A program made the translations under genes and the position numbers. Positions 1 to 8,251 of a DNA stretch of 64,000 nt are shown here, in pieces (within the stretch, counting starts at the first letter, position 1; the number at the start of each line of letters is the position of its first letter). Origin of the DNA: TMED26 sp042088965 (GTDB lineage: Bacteria > Pseudomonadota > Alphaproteobacteria > Thalassobaculales > Thalassobaculaceae); NCBI GenBank assembly GCA_042088965.1, contig JBELLC010000001.1, forward strand, positions 72,005 to 136,004, given 5' to 3'. A model generated the notes under the pieces. The model did not search any database. It saw only the letters and a program-made list of their open reading frames with translations, and was not told where the DNA came from.

Positions 1-172
1 TCTGCGCCAAGATATCGCAGGCAACCTGCGACCACGCGGCTGGCACCTCAATGTCATCATGCTTGAAGACAACCGAGCCATCCGGGTTTCGGATTTCACT
101 GCTGGTCGTGGTAAACTCGATACCGGTATAGGGATCCATCCCAGCAGCCGTAAACCGACGCGCAATTTTCAT
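1..172 (-). CDS. nrdJ: Vitamin B12-dependent (class II) ribonucleotide reductase, N-terminal fragment
   Basis: This is the first 57 codons of a gene that runs off the left edge. Reading leftwards from an ATG at 172-170, the peptide starts MKIARRFTAAG and continues DPYTGIEF, SEIRNPDGSVVF and VPAAWSQVA, which matches the conserved N-terminus of adenosylcobalamin-dependent NrdJ. The full enzyme makes deoxyribonucleotides from ribonucleotides without needing oxygen, using a B12 radical. The catalytic barrel lies outside the window, so only identity by N-terminal similarity can be claimed. It faces away from the glutaredoxin-DinB gene, across an AT-rich spacer. Confidence 0.85.
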   Translation of the reverse strand, partial: MKIARRFTAAGMDPYTGIEFTTTSSEIRNPDGSVVFKHDDIEVPAAWSQVACDILAQ

Positions 173-730
173 TCGAATACCCCTCCAAAAAACAGCAATG
201 TCACCAAATGCGATGATATCTAGATGTAGACGCCACAGTCGGATATCATACCGCATGTGGGGCGGACGTTCAACACCAATCACTCTAAAAAACAAAATTT
301 CCAGACAATATTGATTGAAATAAATCACATCATTATAAAATAAAAATACCTATTTCAGACAGTAAACACCAACCCTTGATTGCCAAAAATAAACTTTTAA
401 AGTAAAATAAATTTTAAATATATTCACTTTTCTATAAAATTACATTTTTTTATCCAAAATTTCACAGAAAAACAGAACTCATAACGATTTTTGAAGCATA
501 AGATTTCTATTATTTTTGTGTTATTCCACCTCTTATTTTGGGACTAAAGAGGCATTTACACATGTTGTATGATATTTCACCGCGCCATCGCGCGTCCTGA
601 ACGCAACAATTTTTCGCTGCGGAACCGCTATGGGCTTGCGCCTGAGCGCTTGCCGGGGAAGAATTCAACAAAACCCAACGGCCCCTAACCGATATCAACG
701 AGGGCGCTGCAAATTACCTGGGAGGGGAAA
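173..730. other. AT-rich intergenic region between nrdJ and the glutaredoxin-DinB gene
   Basis: This 558-bp spacer separates two divergent genes. The part from about 285 to 530 is strikingly rich in A and T compared with the rest of the window, with several A or T runs. No convincing reading frame is present. There is a loose inverted repeat, CCACA (233-237) and TGTGG (256-260), on the nrdJ side. I could not identify an NrdR box or a cobalamin riboswitch with confidence. The region should contain the promoters of both flanking genes. A good Shine-Dalgarno (GGAGG, 721-725) precedes the ATG at 731. Confidence 0.5.
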
Positions 731-1525
731 ATGACCGCGATCACACCACCACCGCTCAAAGTGTATTGGCAACCTGGCTGCTCGAGCTGCCTCAATACCA
801 AAGAATTTTTACTGCGCCACAATATCGCCTTTGAAAGCATCAATGTGAATGCCGATGAAAATGGCTATCGCGAATTGATGGAATTGGGCGTCCGCTTGGT
901 CCCGATTGTCCGCCGGGGAAGTGATTGGGCCAATGGCGCAGTGTTTCGCGATGTTGCCCGTGTTGCAGGTTTTGAATATGCCGCCCATGAGATGCTGTCA
1001 CCGGCGCAATTGATTGACCGGCTTGATGTCATTTTAGCCGCCGCCCATCGCTACGCGGCACAACTCCCTGCCACGCATCTGGATGAAATTCTGCCGGGTC
1101 GGCCGCGCAGCTACCGTCAACTGGCTTACCATATTTTCAATATCCCCGAAGTGTTCTTAGAGCATTTTGAAAATGACGCCCCCTATACCTATGAGGCGCT
1201 ACTCAGTCAGTTACCGCCTGAATTGGAAACCCATCAACAGCTTCTGGATTATGGTGCAGCGATCAGATTACGGCTTTTGGCATGGTGGCAAGCCACCGGC
1301 CAAACAACCGATTTCACGCAGCCAGGGAATGTTTATTATGGCGCGGTTTCGATGCATGAAGTCCTTGAGCGGACCGCTTGGCATTCTGGACAGCACACCC
1401 GCCAACTGATGATGACCTTGTCTTCAAAGCTCAGCCTAGAGCCTGATCAACCCCTGGCGAACGATGCCTTCGACGGTCTGCCGATCCCCAACCAAGTCTG
1501 GGATAATGAAACCAGTTTTGCCTAA
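731..1525 (+). CDS. Glutaredoxin-DinB/YfiT-like fusion protein
   Basis: A 264-residue two-domain protein. Residues 8-80 look like a glutaredoxin: beta strand VYW, then a CSSC redox motif (C17, C20) and a cis-proline at V57-P58. Residues 90-235 look like a DinB/YfiT four-helix bundle, with a probable metal triad of H134, H218 and H222 in the WHSGQHTRQL segment. DinB-like proteins are often thiol-dependent transferases (for example bacillithiol or mycothiol S-transferases), so a fused glutaredoxin suggests a thiol transfer or deglutathionylation role; that is inference. The start is supported by GGAGG six bases upstream of the ATG. It is followed by the GMC oxidoreductase 60 bp later on the same strand. 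Confidence 0.75.
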   Translation: MTAITPPPLKVYWQPGCSSCLNTKEFLLRHNIAFESINVNADENGYRELMELGVRLVPIVRRGSDWANGAVFRDVARVAGFEYAAHEMLSPAQLIDRLDVILAAAHRYAAQLPATHLDEILPGRPRSYRQLAYHIFNIPEVFLEHFENDAPYTYEALLSQLPPELETHQQLLDYGAAIRLRLLAWWQATGQTTDFTQPGNVYYGAVSMHEVLERTAWHSGQHTRQLMMTLSSKLSLEPDQPLANDAFDGLPIPNQVWDNETSFA

Positions 1526-1585
1526 AAATTGGGTAACATTATTTGCCCCAACTCAGCTTTTGAGCGGTTCTGAAAAGGAAGCGAT

Positions 1586-3175
1586 ATGGAAACCGATTAC
1601 GTTGTTATTGGGGCCGGTTCAGGCGGTTGCACGGTTGCCGCCCGGCTGGTTGAAAGCGGCGCCCGCGTTGTCCTGCTGGAAGCTGGCCCGCCTGACCGCC
1701 ATCCCTTCATCCATATCCCCGCTGGCTTACGTTATCTGCTGAACCACCCGACGTTAAATTGGAATTATGCCTCTGAGCCAGAGGCGGGGACGGCGGGCCG
1801 CGCCATCCACTGGCCGCGCGGCAAAACCCTTGGCGGTTCAAGCTCGATCAACGGCATGCTTTATGTGCGCGGTAATGCCAGCGATTACGATAACTGGGCG
1901 CAGCTTGGCTGTCGTGGCTGGAGCTATGATCAGGTTCTGCCCTACTTCAAAAAATCAGAATCAGTGCGCGGCGGTGATGACGCCTATCGTGGTCGCTCCG
2001 GACCATTGAAAGTCGAAGATTACCGCAGCATTTTGCCGCTCACACATCATTTTGTTGAGGCGGCACAAGAGGCTGGCTTCGCCTTAAACCCTGATCCAAA
2101 TGCCGCGCACCAAGAAGGTGTTGCTTACGCCCAAATGACCCGCAAAGGTCGCTTCCGGGGATCAACGGCCCGCACCTATCTGCAGGCCGTTGCAGGTGAC
2201 CCTCATTTGCAGATCGAAACCAACGCCCGGGCCACAGGACTGGTTATGGACGGCAAACGCTGCACCGGTGTGCGCTTCCAGCAAAACGGCCAAGGCCGGC
2301 AAGTCAATGCCCGAGCTGAGGTAATTCTTGCGGGCGGTGCCGTCAATTCCCCGCATCTATTGCAGATTTCCGGCATTGGCGCGGGCGACCATCTGCGCGG
2401 CCTTGGGATCGACGTTGTCCATGAATTACCTGGCGTTGGTCAAAACCTGCAGGATCATTACGTGATCCGCGTCATGCACCGGGTGACGGGCGCAACCTCC
2501 ATCAACGCGCTGGCGCGGGGCTGGCGGCTGGCCCGCGAAGCCGTGCGCTTTGCCACCACCGGTCGCGGCGCGCTTGCATTTGGGGTCACCAGCGCGATGG
2601 TTTTCAGCCACAGCCGGGAAGGCTTGTCCGCGCCTGACATCCAATTGCTGTTCACCCCCGCCAGTTATCACATCAACCGTGTCCTTGGGTTAGAGCATGA
2701 AGATGGCATGACCGTTGCCATCTGCCCTGTAAGACCGGCAAGCCGTGGCAGCATCATGGCCGCCTCTGCCGATCCAATGGCAGCGCCGCTGATCAAACCG
2801 AATTATCTCTCTGATAACGATGATTTGCGGGTTCTGCGGGCCGGCTATGCACAAACAAAAGCGATTTTTGCCGCCCCCGCACTGGCCCAAGTCAGTGCCG
2901 GCATGCGCCAACCGGTAGCTGATTTTGACCGTGATGAAGACTTTGATCAGTTTTGCCGAGAAACCGGCGCAACCTTGTACCATCCTGTGGGCACCTGCAA
3001 GATGGGCGAGGACGCCATGGCGGTTGTCGATCCACAGCTGAAAGTCCACGGCATTGATGGTTTACGGGTTGTTGATGCCGCCGTGATGCCGCGCCTGACC
3101 AGCGGCAACACCAATGCGCCGACAATCATGATCGCCGAAAAAGCAGCTGATATGATTCTTGCCGGTGACGCCTGA
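1586..3175 (+). CDS. GMC-family FAD-dependent oxidoreductase (choline/alcohol dehydrogenase-like)
   Basis: A 529-residue flavoenzyme of the glucose-methanol-choline family, normal in length. The N-terminal Rossmann motif GAGSGG (residues 9-14) with E32 binds FAD. The first GMC signature is seen at PRGKTLGGSSSING and the second at GAVNSPHLLQISGIG. The catalytic pair is H466 in LYHPVGTCKMG and N510 in SGNTNAP, as in choline oxidase and dehydrogenase. It oxidises a primary alcohol, but the substrate cannot be read from sequence; choline, polyethylene glycol-type and simple alcohols are all possible. No signal peptide is seen, so it is probably cytoplasmic. An AAGGAAG-like site lies just before the ATG. 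It converges on the PhyH gene, with 10 bp between stops. Confidence 0.88.
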   Translation: METDYVVIGAGSGGCTVAARLVESGARVVLLEAGPPDRHPFIHIPAGLRYLLNHPTLNWNYASEPEAGTAGRAIHWPRGKTLGGSSSINGMLYVRGNASDYDNWAQLGCRGWSYDQVLPYFKKSESVRGGDDAYRGRSGPLKVEDYRSILPLTHHFVEAAQEAGFALNPDPNAAHQEGVAYAQMTRKGRFRGSTARTYLQAVAGDPHLQIETNARATGLVMDGKRCTGVRFQQNGQGRQVNARAEVILAGGAVNSPHLLQISGIGAGDHLRGLGIDVVHELPGVGQNLQDHYVIRVMHRVTGATSINALARGWRLAREAVRFATTGRGALAFGVTSAMVFSHSREGLSAPDIQLLFTPASYHINRVLGLEHEDGMTVAICPVRPASRGSIMAASADPMAAPLIKPNYLSDNDDLRVLRAGYAQTKAIFAAPALAQVSAGMRQPVADFDRDEDFDQFCRETGATLYHPVGTCKMGEDAMAVVDPQLKVHGIDGLRVVDAAVMPRLTSGNTNAPTIMIAEKAADMILAGDA

Positions 3176-3185
3176 TAGGCCGCCC

Positions 3186-3965
3186 TTACGCCCGCTGCGC
3201 GGCCCCCGGCTGTATCTGAAAATCATTCAGCCCGGCCCGGTCGCTGCCGCGTAATAGAAATAAGCTACGCACAGATTGATCATAGCCACCTTTTTCATGG
3301 TGAATCTTGGATGCCAAAGCGCGGTCATAATGGGAGCTTGTTGGCATCAATCGAAGCGTCATCCCCCGGCGCGGTTGGGCCGATGTATTGACCGCCGAGC
3401 CATGATAAAGATACACATCATGCAACGAGATTTGCCCTGCCTCTAAGGCCACATCAACCGCTTCGGCTTCATCAAAAGCGTCTGCCGCAAGCTCTTGGTT
3501 CAAGGTATAATTTGGATCATTGTTAATGGTGTGATCAGCCAAGCGTTTGGCTTTATGCGAACCAGGAATGAAACGCATACAGCCATTTTCCGGGGTTGCG
3601 TCATCGACCGCGATCCACACGGTACACGTTGCCAGGGGCCGAATTGGCCAATACGCACCATCTTGATGCCAGGGGGTTTTTTTACCATTGACCGCTGGCT
3701 TGGCAAAAAAACTCATATTCCAAAGGGCGATGTCCGGGCCAATAAGCTGTGCCACCATGTCCAGGATGGCCGGGTCACGGGCATATTCCAAAAACCCAAG
3801 ATCAAAGCTGAGTAAGTCTGGGCAGTTATCACGAAAGTCCGGATATTTCTCGAGCAACGCGGCGTGATCAGCTCGAATGCGCTGCAAGGTTTCAGTTGGT
3901 AATTTGAAATCCGGAAACACATAGCCGTGTTCATGATATTGCGTAATTTCGGCTGAATTTAGCAT
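3186..3965 (-). CDS. Phytanoyl-CoA dioxygenase (PhyH) family Fe(II)/2-oxoglutarate oxygenase
   Basis: A 259-residue protein with the PhyH double-stranded beta-helix. The iron triad is visible as H100 and D102 in PWHQDGAYW and a distal histidine, H188, in HDVYLYHGS. R199/R200 in the following PRRGMTLR are candidates for the 2-oxoglutarate carboxylate contact. Family members hydroxylate diverse small molecules (phytanoyl-CoA, ectoine, alkylphosphonates and others), so the substrate here is unknown. It lies 113 bp downstream of the DUF3726 gene on the same strand and could be part of that transcript. The start ATG at 3965 gives a full N-terminus. Confidence 0.85.
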   Translation of the reverse strand: MLNSAEITQYHEHGYVFPDFKLPTETLQRIRADHAALLEKYPDFRDNCPDLLSFDLGFLEYARDPAILDMVAQLIGPDIALWNMSFFAKPAVNGKKTPWHQDGAYWPIRPLATCTVWIAVDDATPENGCMRFIPGSHKAKRLADHTINNDPNYTLNQELAADAFDEAEAVDVALEAGQISLHDVYLYHGSAVNTSAQPRRGMTLRLMPTSSHYDRALASKIHHEKGGYDQSVRSLFLLRGSDRAGLNDFQIQPGAAQRA

Positions 3966-4078
3966 CGCCCTCTCTCCGGTAAACTGTTTTGAGATTGAGT
4001 GTTCCCTGCATCCGCACAGACGTCAATATAAAGGCACCCCGGATCCATGCAGATCATCCATACTGGCTTTGCGACCGC

Positions 4079-4687
4079 TTAATCGCGGTCAATCAAGCCT
4101 GCACCAGCCCCGTGAGTCCTCGATTCCGCTGTTGCGGGAACAAGCGCACGCTGAAAGAAATCGCGCACCCCTTGCCAAGCGCTACCATCTACCATAATGG
4201 CTTGATCCATCGCGCTTTCCGGCGCTTGAGCCGCGGGATCATACCTCAGGCACCCGCCATCCTGCGGCTGCAAAAGCCCCCCTGCCCGCTGTAAAATGGC
4301 GGCCGCGATGCCGGTTACCAATAATGGTTGATCTACCCTTGAGATATCCAGCAACTGTCCGTCAGCATTTGACCGCAACCAATCCGCTGCCGCTGACCCC
4401 GCAAACAGCGCTGATGCCCGTATCCCATCGTTTGTGGCCAGCGCGGCACAATCACCAGCGACGTTAAAACAGATGTCACGACTGCTTGTTGTGGCGGCAA
4501 AACTTTCGAGGGCTTGTAACAGGGTTTGAGCTGCTGCTGGCACCCCTTGGCGGGCCAACCACACCACGCCGCTTGCGACATCCTCGCCCAGACCATAGGG
4601 CACCCCTGCGCCCCGAACAGCGCGGGTCACAATAAACGCTGTTTCATTCGCGGACAGCGGCCCAATCTGATTGCTGCCGGCACTCAT
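4079..4687 (-). CDS. DUF3726-family protein of unknown function
   Basis: A 202-residue protein with the DUF3726 N-terminal pattern: SANETAFIVTRAVRGAGVPYGLGEDVA followed by VVWLARQG, although no biochemical role is established for the family. I chose the ATG at 4687-4685 because it overlaps the stop of the 561-aa gene as ATGA, which indicates translational coupling. A longer frame opens upstream, but its extra 31 residues are just the upstream gene read in another frame. It is the third gene of a trio with an M19-like dipeptidase and the unknown 561-aa protein, so the three probably act in one process. Confidence 0.7.
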   Translation of the reverse strand: MSAGSNQIGPLSANETAFIVTRAVRGAGVPYGLGEDVASGVVWLARQGVPAAAQTLLQALESFAATTSSRDICFNVAGDCAALATNDGIRASALFAGSAAADWLRSNADGQLLDISRVDQPLLVTGIAAAILQRAGGLLQPQDGGCLRYDPAAQAPESAMDQAIMVDGSAWQGVRDFFQRALVPATAESRTHGAGAGLIDRD

Positions 4688-6369
4688 TGTGGGCGCGCCG
4701 TGAACGTCCAGCCATCGGCTGATTGCAAGGTCAAGTCGGGCGGCTGCGGCGCCCCCTGATAGAGCGTGATCCGCGTCCATAAATCAGATTTTGGATCAAA
4801 TTTACTGGCCCCAAAGAAAGCCAATTTGAAGCGCAGCAGGTCAATCGGCCGGGTACCATCAGCGATCAGGTTATCCTGCACCTCACTGTACGGCGCAGAC
4901 GCGGCAGCCTGCACCCGCCGCACGGTTTGCCGGTGGTTTGCAAATTGCAGCAGGAAAGCGGCGAGGCTTTGGGTTTCTGGCCAGTCAGATAAATCATGGC
5001 TTAGGGCCTGAACATCGCGGGCAATGGCCAAGGGCATTTCTAAATCACCGCCAGGTTCACGGTGACGAAAGCCAAAGCGCGGCTCCAGCTTTTCTTCGGA
5101 ATAATACCAAAACCGCGCCGACGCGGCGGGCGAGGTGAAATCAAAATCCCAAACCCAAGCATAGCGGTCAGCCAGCAACATTTGCAACCTGCCAATGGTC
5201 ATCGTCGGATCAACTGGCGGCGGCGGCGGTGCGGCTAAGGTAGCCGCCAGGTCATCAATCAGATCACCCTGAGGCTCCAGCAAAAGGGCAACCACCAATT
5301 CTTGCGTTTCAACCCCGTAATGATCTTCTGCATAGCGATAAAGCGTATCCCACGGCTGCAAGGCATCCACAATCAGACTCGCGGCGCGGCTGCGAAAGTC
5401 GGCACATTCTGTCGCTAAAACCTTGATGCGGTCTGCCTGAAGGGCATCATCGACCCGCCAATCGGCAACCTGTTGTGCGGCACGGGCCAGCATATCGACA
5501 AAGATTGACCAACTTTCAGGCATTACCGATGGCAGCCCACGCACCCGCGCCAAAGCCTGCTCCCGAGCAGTCACCCAGTGATCCATCAGCACCGGGTGGC
5601 GCACTAAAAAAGGTGCCATCCCCAGACCCGTTGCATTGCCAACCCCCAGGTATTGCGCCAGCGTCGGAGTCAATTCAACCGCCTTCGGGCCGCCTTTTAC
5701 CTTGGCAATATGATCAACCAAGCCAAGGGTGAACCAGCGGAACAAATAAACAGCTAGCATTTCAACTTGAAAAGCGCCTTGTGTTTCTGGCCGGTCAGCA
5801 ATTCGCTCCCGGTCAGCACAGCCAAATTTACCGCTGCCATAAACCGCTGTGGTGCGCATCAGATAGCCAACATCAGCCACCTGCTCAACGCTCGGCTGCT
5901 GGCCTGCCGCCAAACAATCGGAAATATAATCGAACAGCCGGATACTTTTATTTGCGCGCGCTAAAACCAATTCACTTGGCAGAAACCGGCCTGCTTCTTG
6001 GCGCGGGGTATTTTCTGCCAGCCGGGCAATATCCGCCGCACTCGGCACCCCGTCAAATAAGCTGAAGGTTGCATCCCAGGCTTCAGCGATCACCCTGTCA
6101 CTGCGCTGCTCGGGATCCAGATAGTGACTGAATACCACCAACGTATAGGTACGCCCCGGGGCTTTCGCGGTAATCAGCGCCTGACCATAGCCGTTGTCAT
6201 CGAGGTCCAATTGCCGCTCAAACGTCCACGCCTCGTTTGCCAGGCGGCGCAGCAATACCTGCATAAAGCTGAGCCGTGTCGCAAATGACGATCCCATACG
6301 TTCCAGCCGCATGACCTGCGCTGCGGGCCGTAAGGGTATGTCAACAATCTGGCGGGGATGTGGTTCCAT
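4684..6369 (-). CDS. Conserved protein of unknown function, 561 aa
   Basis: No known domain is recognised. The protein has no signal peptide and no clear membrane segments. Visible features are an N-terminal RIxxRGSSF-like stretch (LERMGSSFATRLSF), a tyrosine/glycine-rich motif VGYLMRTTAVYGSGKFG near residue 170, the segment VGNATGLGMAPFLVRHP near residue 248, a short polyproline run near residue 385 and an aromatic WVWDFDF segment near residue 405. The two sharply worded motifs look like active-site or ligand-binding loops, suggesting an enzyme; that is inference. It starts 3 bp after the dipeptidase stop and ends in an ATGA overlap with DUF3726, so the three are almost certainly one operon. 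Confidence 0.6.
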   Translation of the reverse strand: MEPHPRQIVDIPLRPAAQVMRLERMGSSFATRLSFMQVLLRRLANEAWTFERQLDLDDNGYGQALITAKAPGRTYTLVVFSHYLDPEQRSDRVIAEAWDATFSLFDGVPSAADIARLAENTPRQEAGRFLPSELVLARANKSIRLFDYISDCLAAGQQPSVEQVADVGYLMRTTAVYGSGKFGCADRERIADRPETQGAFQVEMLAVYLFRWFTLGLVDHIAKVKGGPKAVELTPTLAQYLGVGNATGLGMAPFLVRHPVLMDHWVTAREQALARVRGLPSVMPESWSIFVDMLARAAQQVADWRVDDALQADRIKVLATECADFRSRAASLIVDALQPWDTLYRYAEDHYGVETQELVVALLLEPQGDLIDDLAATLAAPPPPPVDPTMTIGRLQMLLADRYAWVWDFDFTSPAASARFWYYSEEKLEPRFGFRHREPGGDLEMPLAIARDVQALSHDLSDWPETQSLAAFLLQFANHRQTVRRVQAAASAPYSEVQDNLIADGTRPIDLLRFKLAFFGASKFDPKSDLWTRITLYQGAPQPPDLTLQSADGWTFTARPQ

Positions 6370-6372
6370 GAC

Positions 6373-7365
6373 TTATCCCTGATGTCCGCCAAAGGAGGCC
6401 GCAAAGAAATTAAGCCAGTTTTCACCAGAAATCTGCGCCACTTCTGCAGCTGAAAAGCCAACCGCGTGCAAGCCTTCGCGGATATGATCAAACCCCGTAC
6501 TGTTTTTAAACCATTCTGGTTGCGCGGGGAAACCAGCAGCACTGGCTGTACCCTCACCAAAATCTGTCTCACGGGTCCAGGTACCATTGCGCATCCAGGC
6601 CACCACACTATCGGGCTGATCTTGACAGAGGTCACTGCCAAAACCGATGTGATCAATGCCCATCAAATCAGCTGTTCGCGCCACCATGGTGCAGAAATCA
6701 TCTAACTGGCAGTCTGACTTACCGGCTAAATGATGCGGATATAACGAGAACCCCAACATGCCGCCACTGTCACCCAGTGCTTTCAAAACAGTGTTTGATT
6801 TATTGCGCAAGGCGTCATGCCAAAACGCCGGGTTGGCGTGGGTAATGGCAATGGGGCGTTCTGAAATCTCAATCGCCTCGAGGGTCGAGCGTTCGGCAGA
6901 ATGACTCATATCGACGACCAGGCCAACCCGGTTCATCTCGCGGATGACTTGTCGGCCCATGCGGGTAATGCCCGGATCGTCACTTTCATAACAGCCGGTC
7001 GCCAACAGACTTTGATTGTTATAGGACAATTGCATAAAGCGGACGCCAAGATCATGGCAGACCTCTACCAGGCCGATGTCATCTTCAATCGGTGAGCAGT
7101 TTTGCAGGCCAAAAATGATCGCTGTTTTCCCGGCAGCGTGTGCCGCGGTGACATCTGCCGCTGTGCGGCCCGGCACAATCAGGTCGCCATGCGCTTCAAA
7201 GCGCCTATTCCACGCAATAATGTTTTCGACAGTTTCACGGAAGTCTTCGTGATAACAAATCGTGACATGCACAGCAGCCAAACCCGCGCTGTTCATCTGC
7301 TGGAATATTTTTTCTGACCAACGGCTGTATTGCAGACCGTCAATCACCATGGGTGTCTTCATCAT
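6373..7365 (-). CDS. Membrane dipeptidase-like protein (peptidase M19 family) with altered metal site
   Basis: A 330-residue TIM-barrel protein of the renal dipeptidase (M19) type. Recognisable motifs are DMSH (H155), ITH (H176), ALRNKSN (R187) and HIGFGSD (D245). Two standard ligand positions are changed: the usual HxD after the first strand reads DGLQY at residues 9-13, and the bridging glutamate of the GxEG motif is Q88 in GLQNC. It may therefore bind one metal or have a different reaction than dipeptide hydrolysis. It heads the trio with the 561-aa protein and DUF3726. No signal peptide is present, so it is cytoplasmic. Two ATGs lie in tandem at the start; the first is used here. Confidence 0.78.
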   Translation of the reverse strand: MMKTPMVIDGLQYSRWSEKIFQQMNSAGLAAVHVTICYHEDFRETVENIIAWNRRFEAHGDLIVPGRTAADVTAAHAAGKTAIIFGLQNCSPIEDDIGLVEVCHDLGVRFMQLSYNNQSLLATGCYESDDPGITRMGRQVIREMNRVGLVVDMSHSAERSTLEAIEISERPIAITHANPAFWHDALRNKSNTVLKALGDSGGMLGFSLYPHHLAGKSDCQLDDFCTMVARTADLMGIDHIGFGSDLCQDQPDSVVAWMRNGTWTRETDFGEGTASAAGFPAQPEWFKNSTGFDHIREGLHAVGFSAAEVAQISGENWLNFFAASFGGHQG

Positions 7366-7482
7366 GACCTATACAGCGACTTCATAAAACATTGACGTCA
7401 ACAAACGCTCAATATCGCGATCAAGCAATCAAAAAACTCCCTGACCGATTTTAATGTGCGCTTATGACACAACCCGAAGGCA

Positions 7483-8205
7483 TTAATACATGTGTTGACC
7501 GCCGTTGATGGAGAGCGTTGACCCGGTGATAAACCCGGCCTCATCTTCCACTAAAAACAGCACCCCCCGGGCAATCTCCGAGGCGTATCCCAAGCGCTTT
7601 ACAGGCACCCGGGCAACGATTTTTTCAAGGACATTCTCGGGCACAGCGGCAACCATGTCGGTATCAATATAGCCGGGTGCAATGGCATTGACGGTAATCC
7701 CATGGCCCGCCCCCTCTTGCGCCAGGGCTTTGGTGAACCCGTGGATGCCTGACTTGGCAGCGGCGTAATTCACTTGCCCGTATTGCCCAGCCTGACCGTT
7801 GATGGAGCCAATATTCACAATCCGTCCAAAGCGCCGTTGCCGCATGCCGTCAATGACCGCTCGACACATGTTAAAACACGAGCCCAAATTGGTATCGATC
7901 ACGGCTTGCCACATCTGGTGGTCCATCTTGTGCATGGTGCCATCGCGGGTGATCCCGGCATTGTTCACCAGCACGTCAACTTGCCCCAGATCCTCGGCGA
8001 TTTGCGCCACCCCCGCTTGGCATGCCGCAAAATCAGATACATCCCAGCGATAGGCCGCAATGCCGGTTTCGGCGGTAAAAGCAGCGGCCCGTTTGTCATC
8101 TCCTGCGTAAACAGCGGCAACCGTAAAGCCCGCGTCCTTTAACTTCGCTGAAATTGCTGCCCCGATACCGCGGGTACCGCCCGTTACAATGGCAATCTTG
8201 GTCAT
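7483..8205 (-). CDS. phbB: Acetoacetyl-CoA reductase
   Basis: A 240-residue short-chain dehydrogenase that reduces acetoacetyl-CoA to (R)-3-hydroxybutyryl-CoA with NADPH. The cofactor motif TGGTRGIG is at residues 8-15, NNAG at 81-84, and the catalytic set is S134, Y147 and K151 (YAAAK). The NIGSINGQAGQYGQVNY segment is typical of PhbB rather than of FabG. I start at the ATG at 8205 because an AAAGGA site lies just upstream; a longer frame exists but its 46 extra residues overlap the thiolase gene. It follows the thiolase by 46 bp. No PHB synthase is in the window. Confidence 0.9.
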   Translation of the reverse strand: MTKIAIVTGGTRGIGAAISAKLKDAGFTVAAVYAGDDKRAAAFTAETGIAAYRWDVSDFAACQAGVAQIAEDLGQVDVLVNNAGITRDGTMHKMDHQMWQAVIDTNLGSCFNMCRAVIDGMRQRRFGRIVNIGSINGQAGQYGQVNYAAAKSGIHGFTKALAQEGAGHGITVNAIAPGYIDTDMVAAVPENVLEKIVARVPVKRLGYASEIARGVLFLVEDEAGFITGSTLSINGGQHMY

Positions 8206-8251
8206 ATTCTGATCCTTTTCCTCATCATAAACGGAGGCCGGAGCAACCTGC

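Noticed and set aside
233..260. CCACA/TGTGG inverted repeat upstream of nrdJ as an NrdR box
   Set aside because: The spacing and core do not match the known NrdR consensus, and no second box is found.
510..698. 62-codon frame on the minus strand beside the AT-rich spacer
   Set aside because: No ribosome site, no family resemblance, and it runs into the promoter area of the glutaredoxin-DinB gene.
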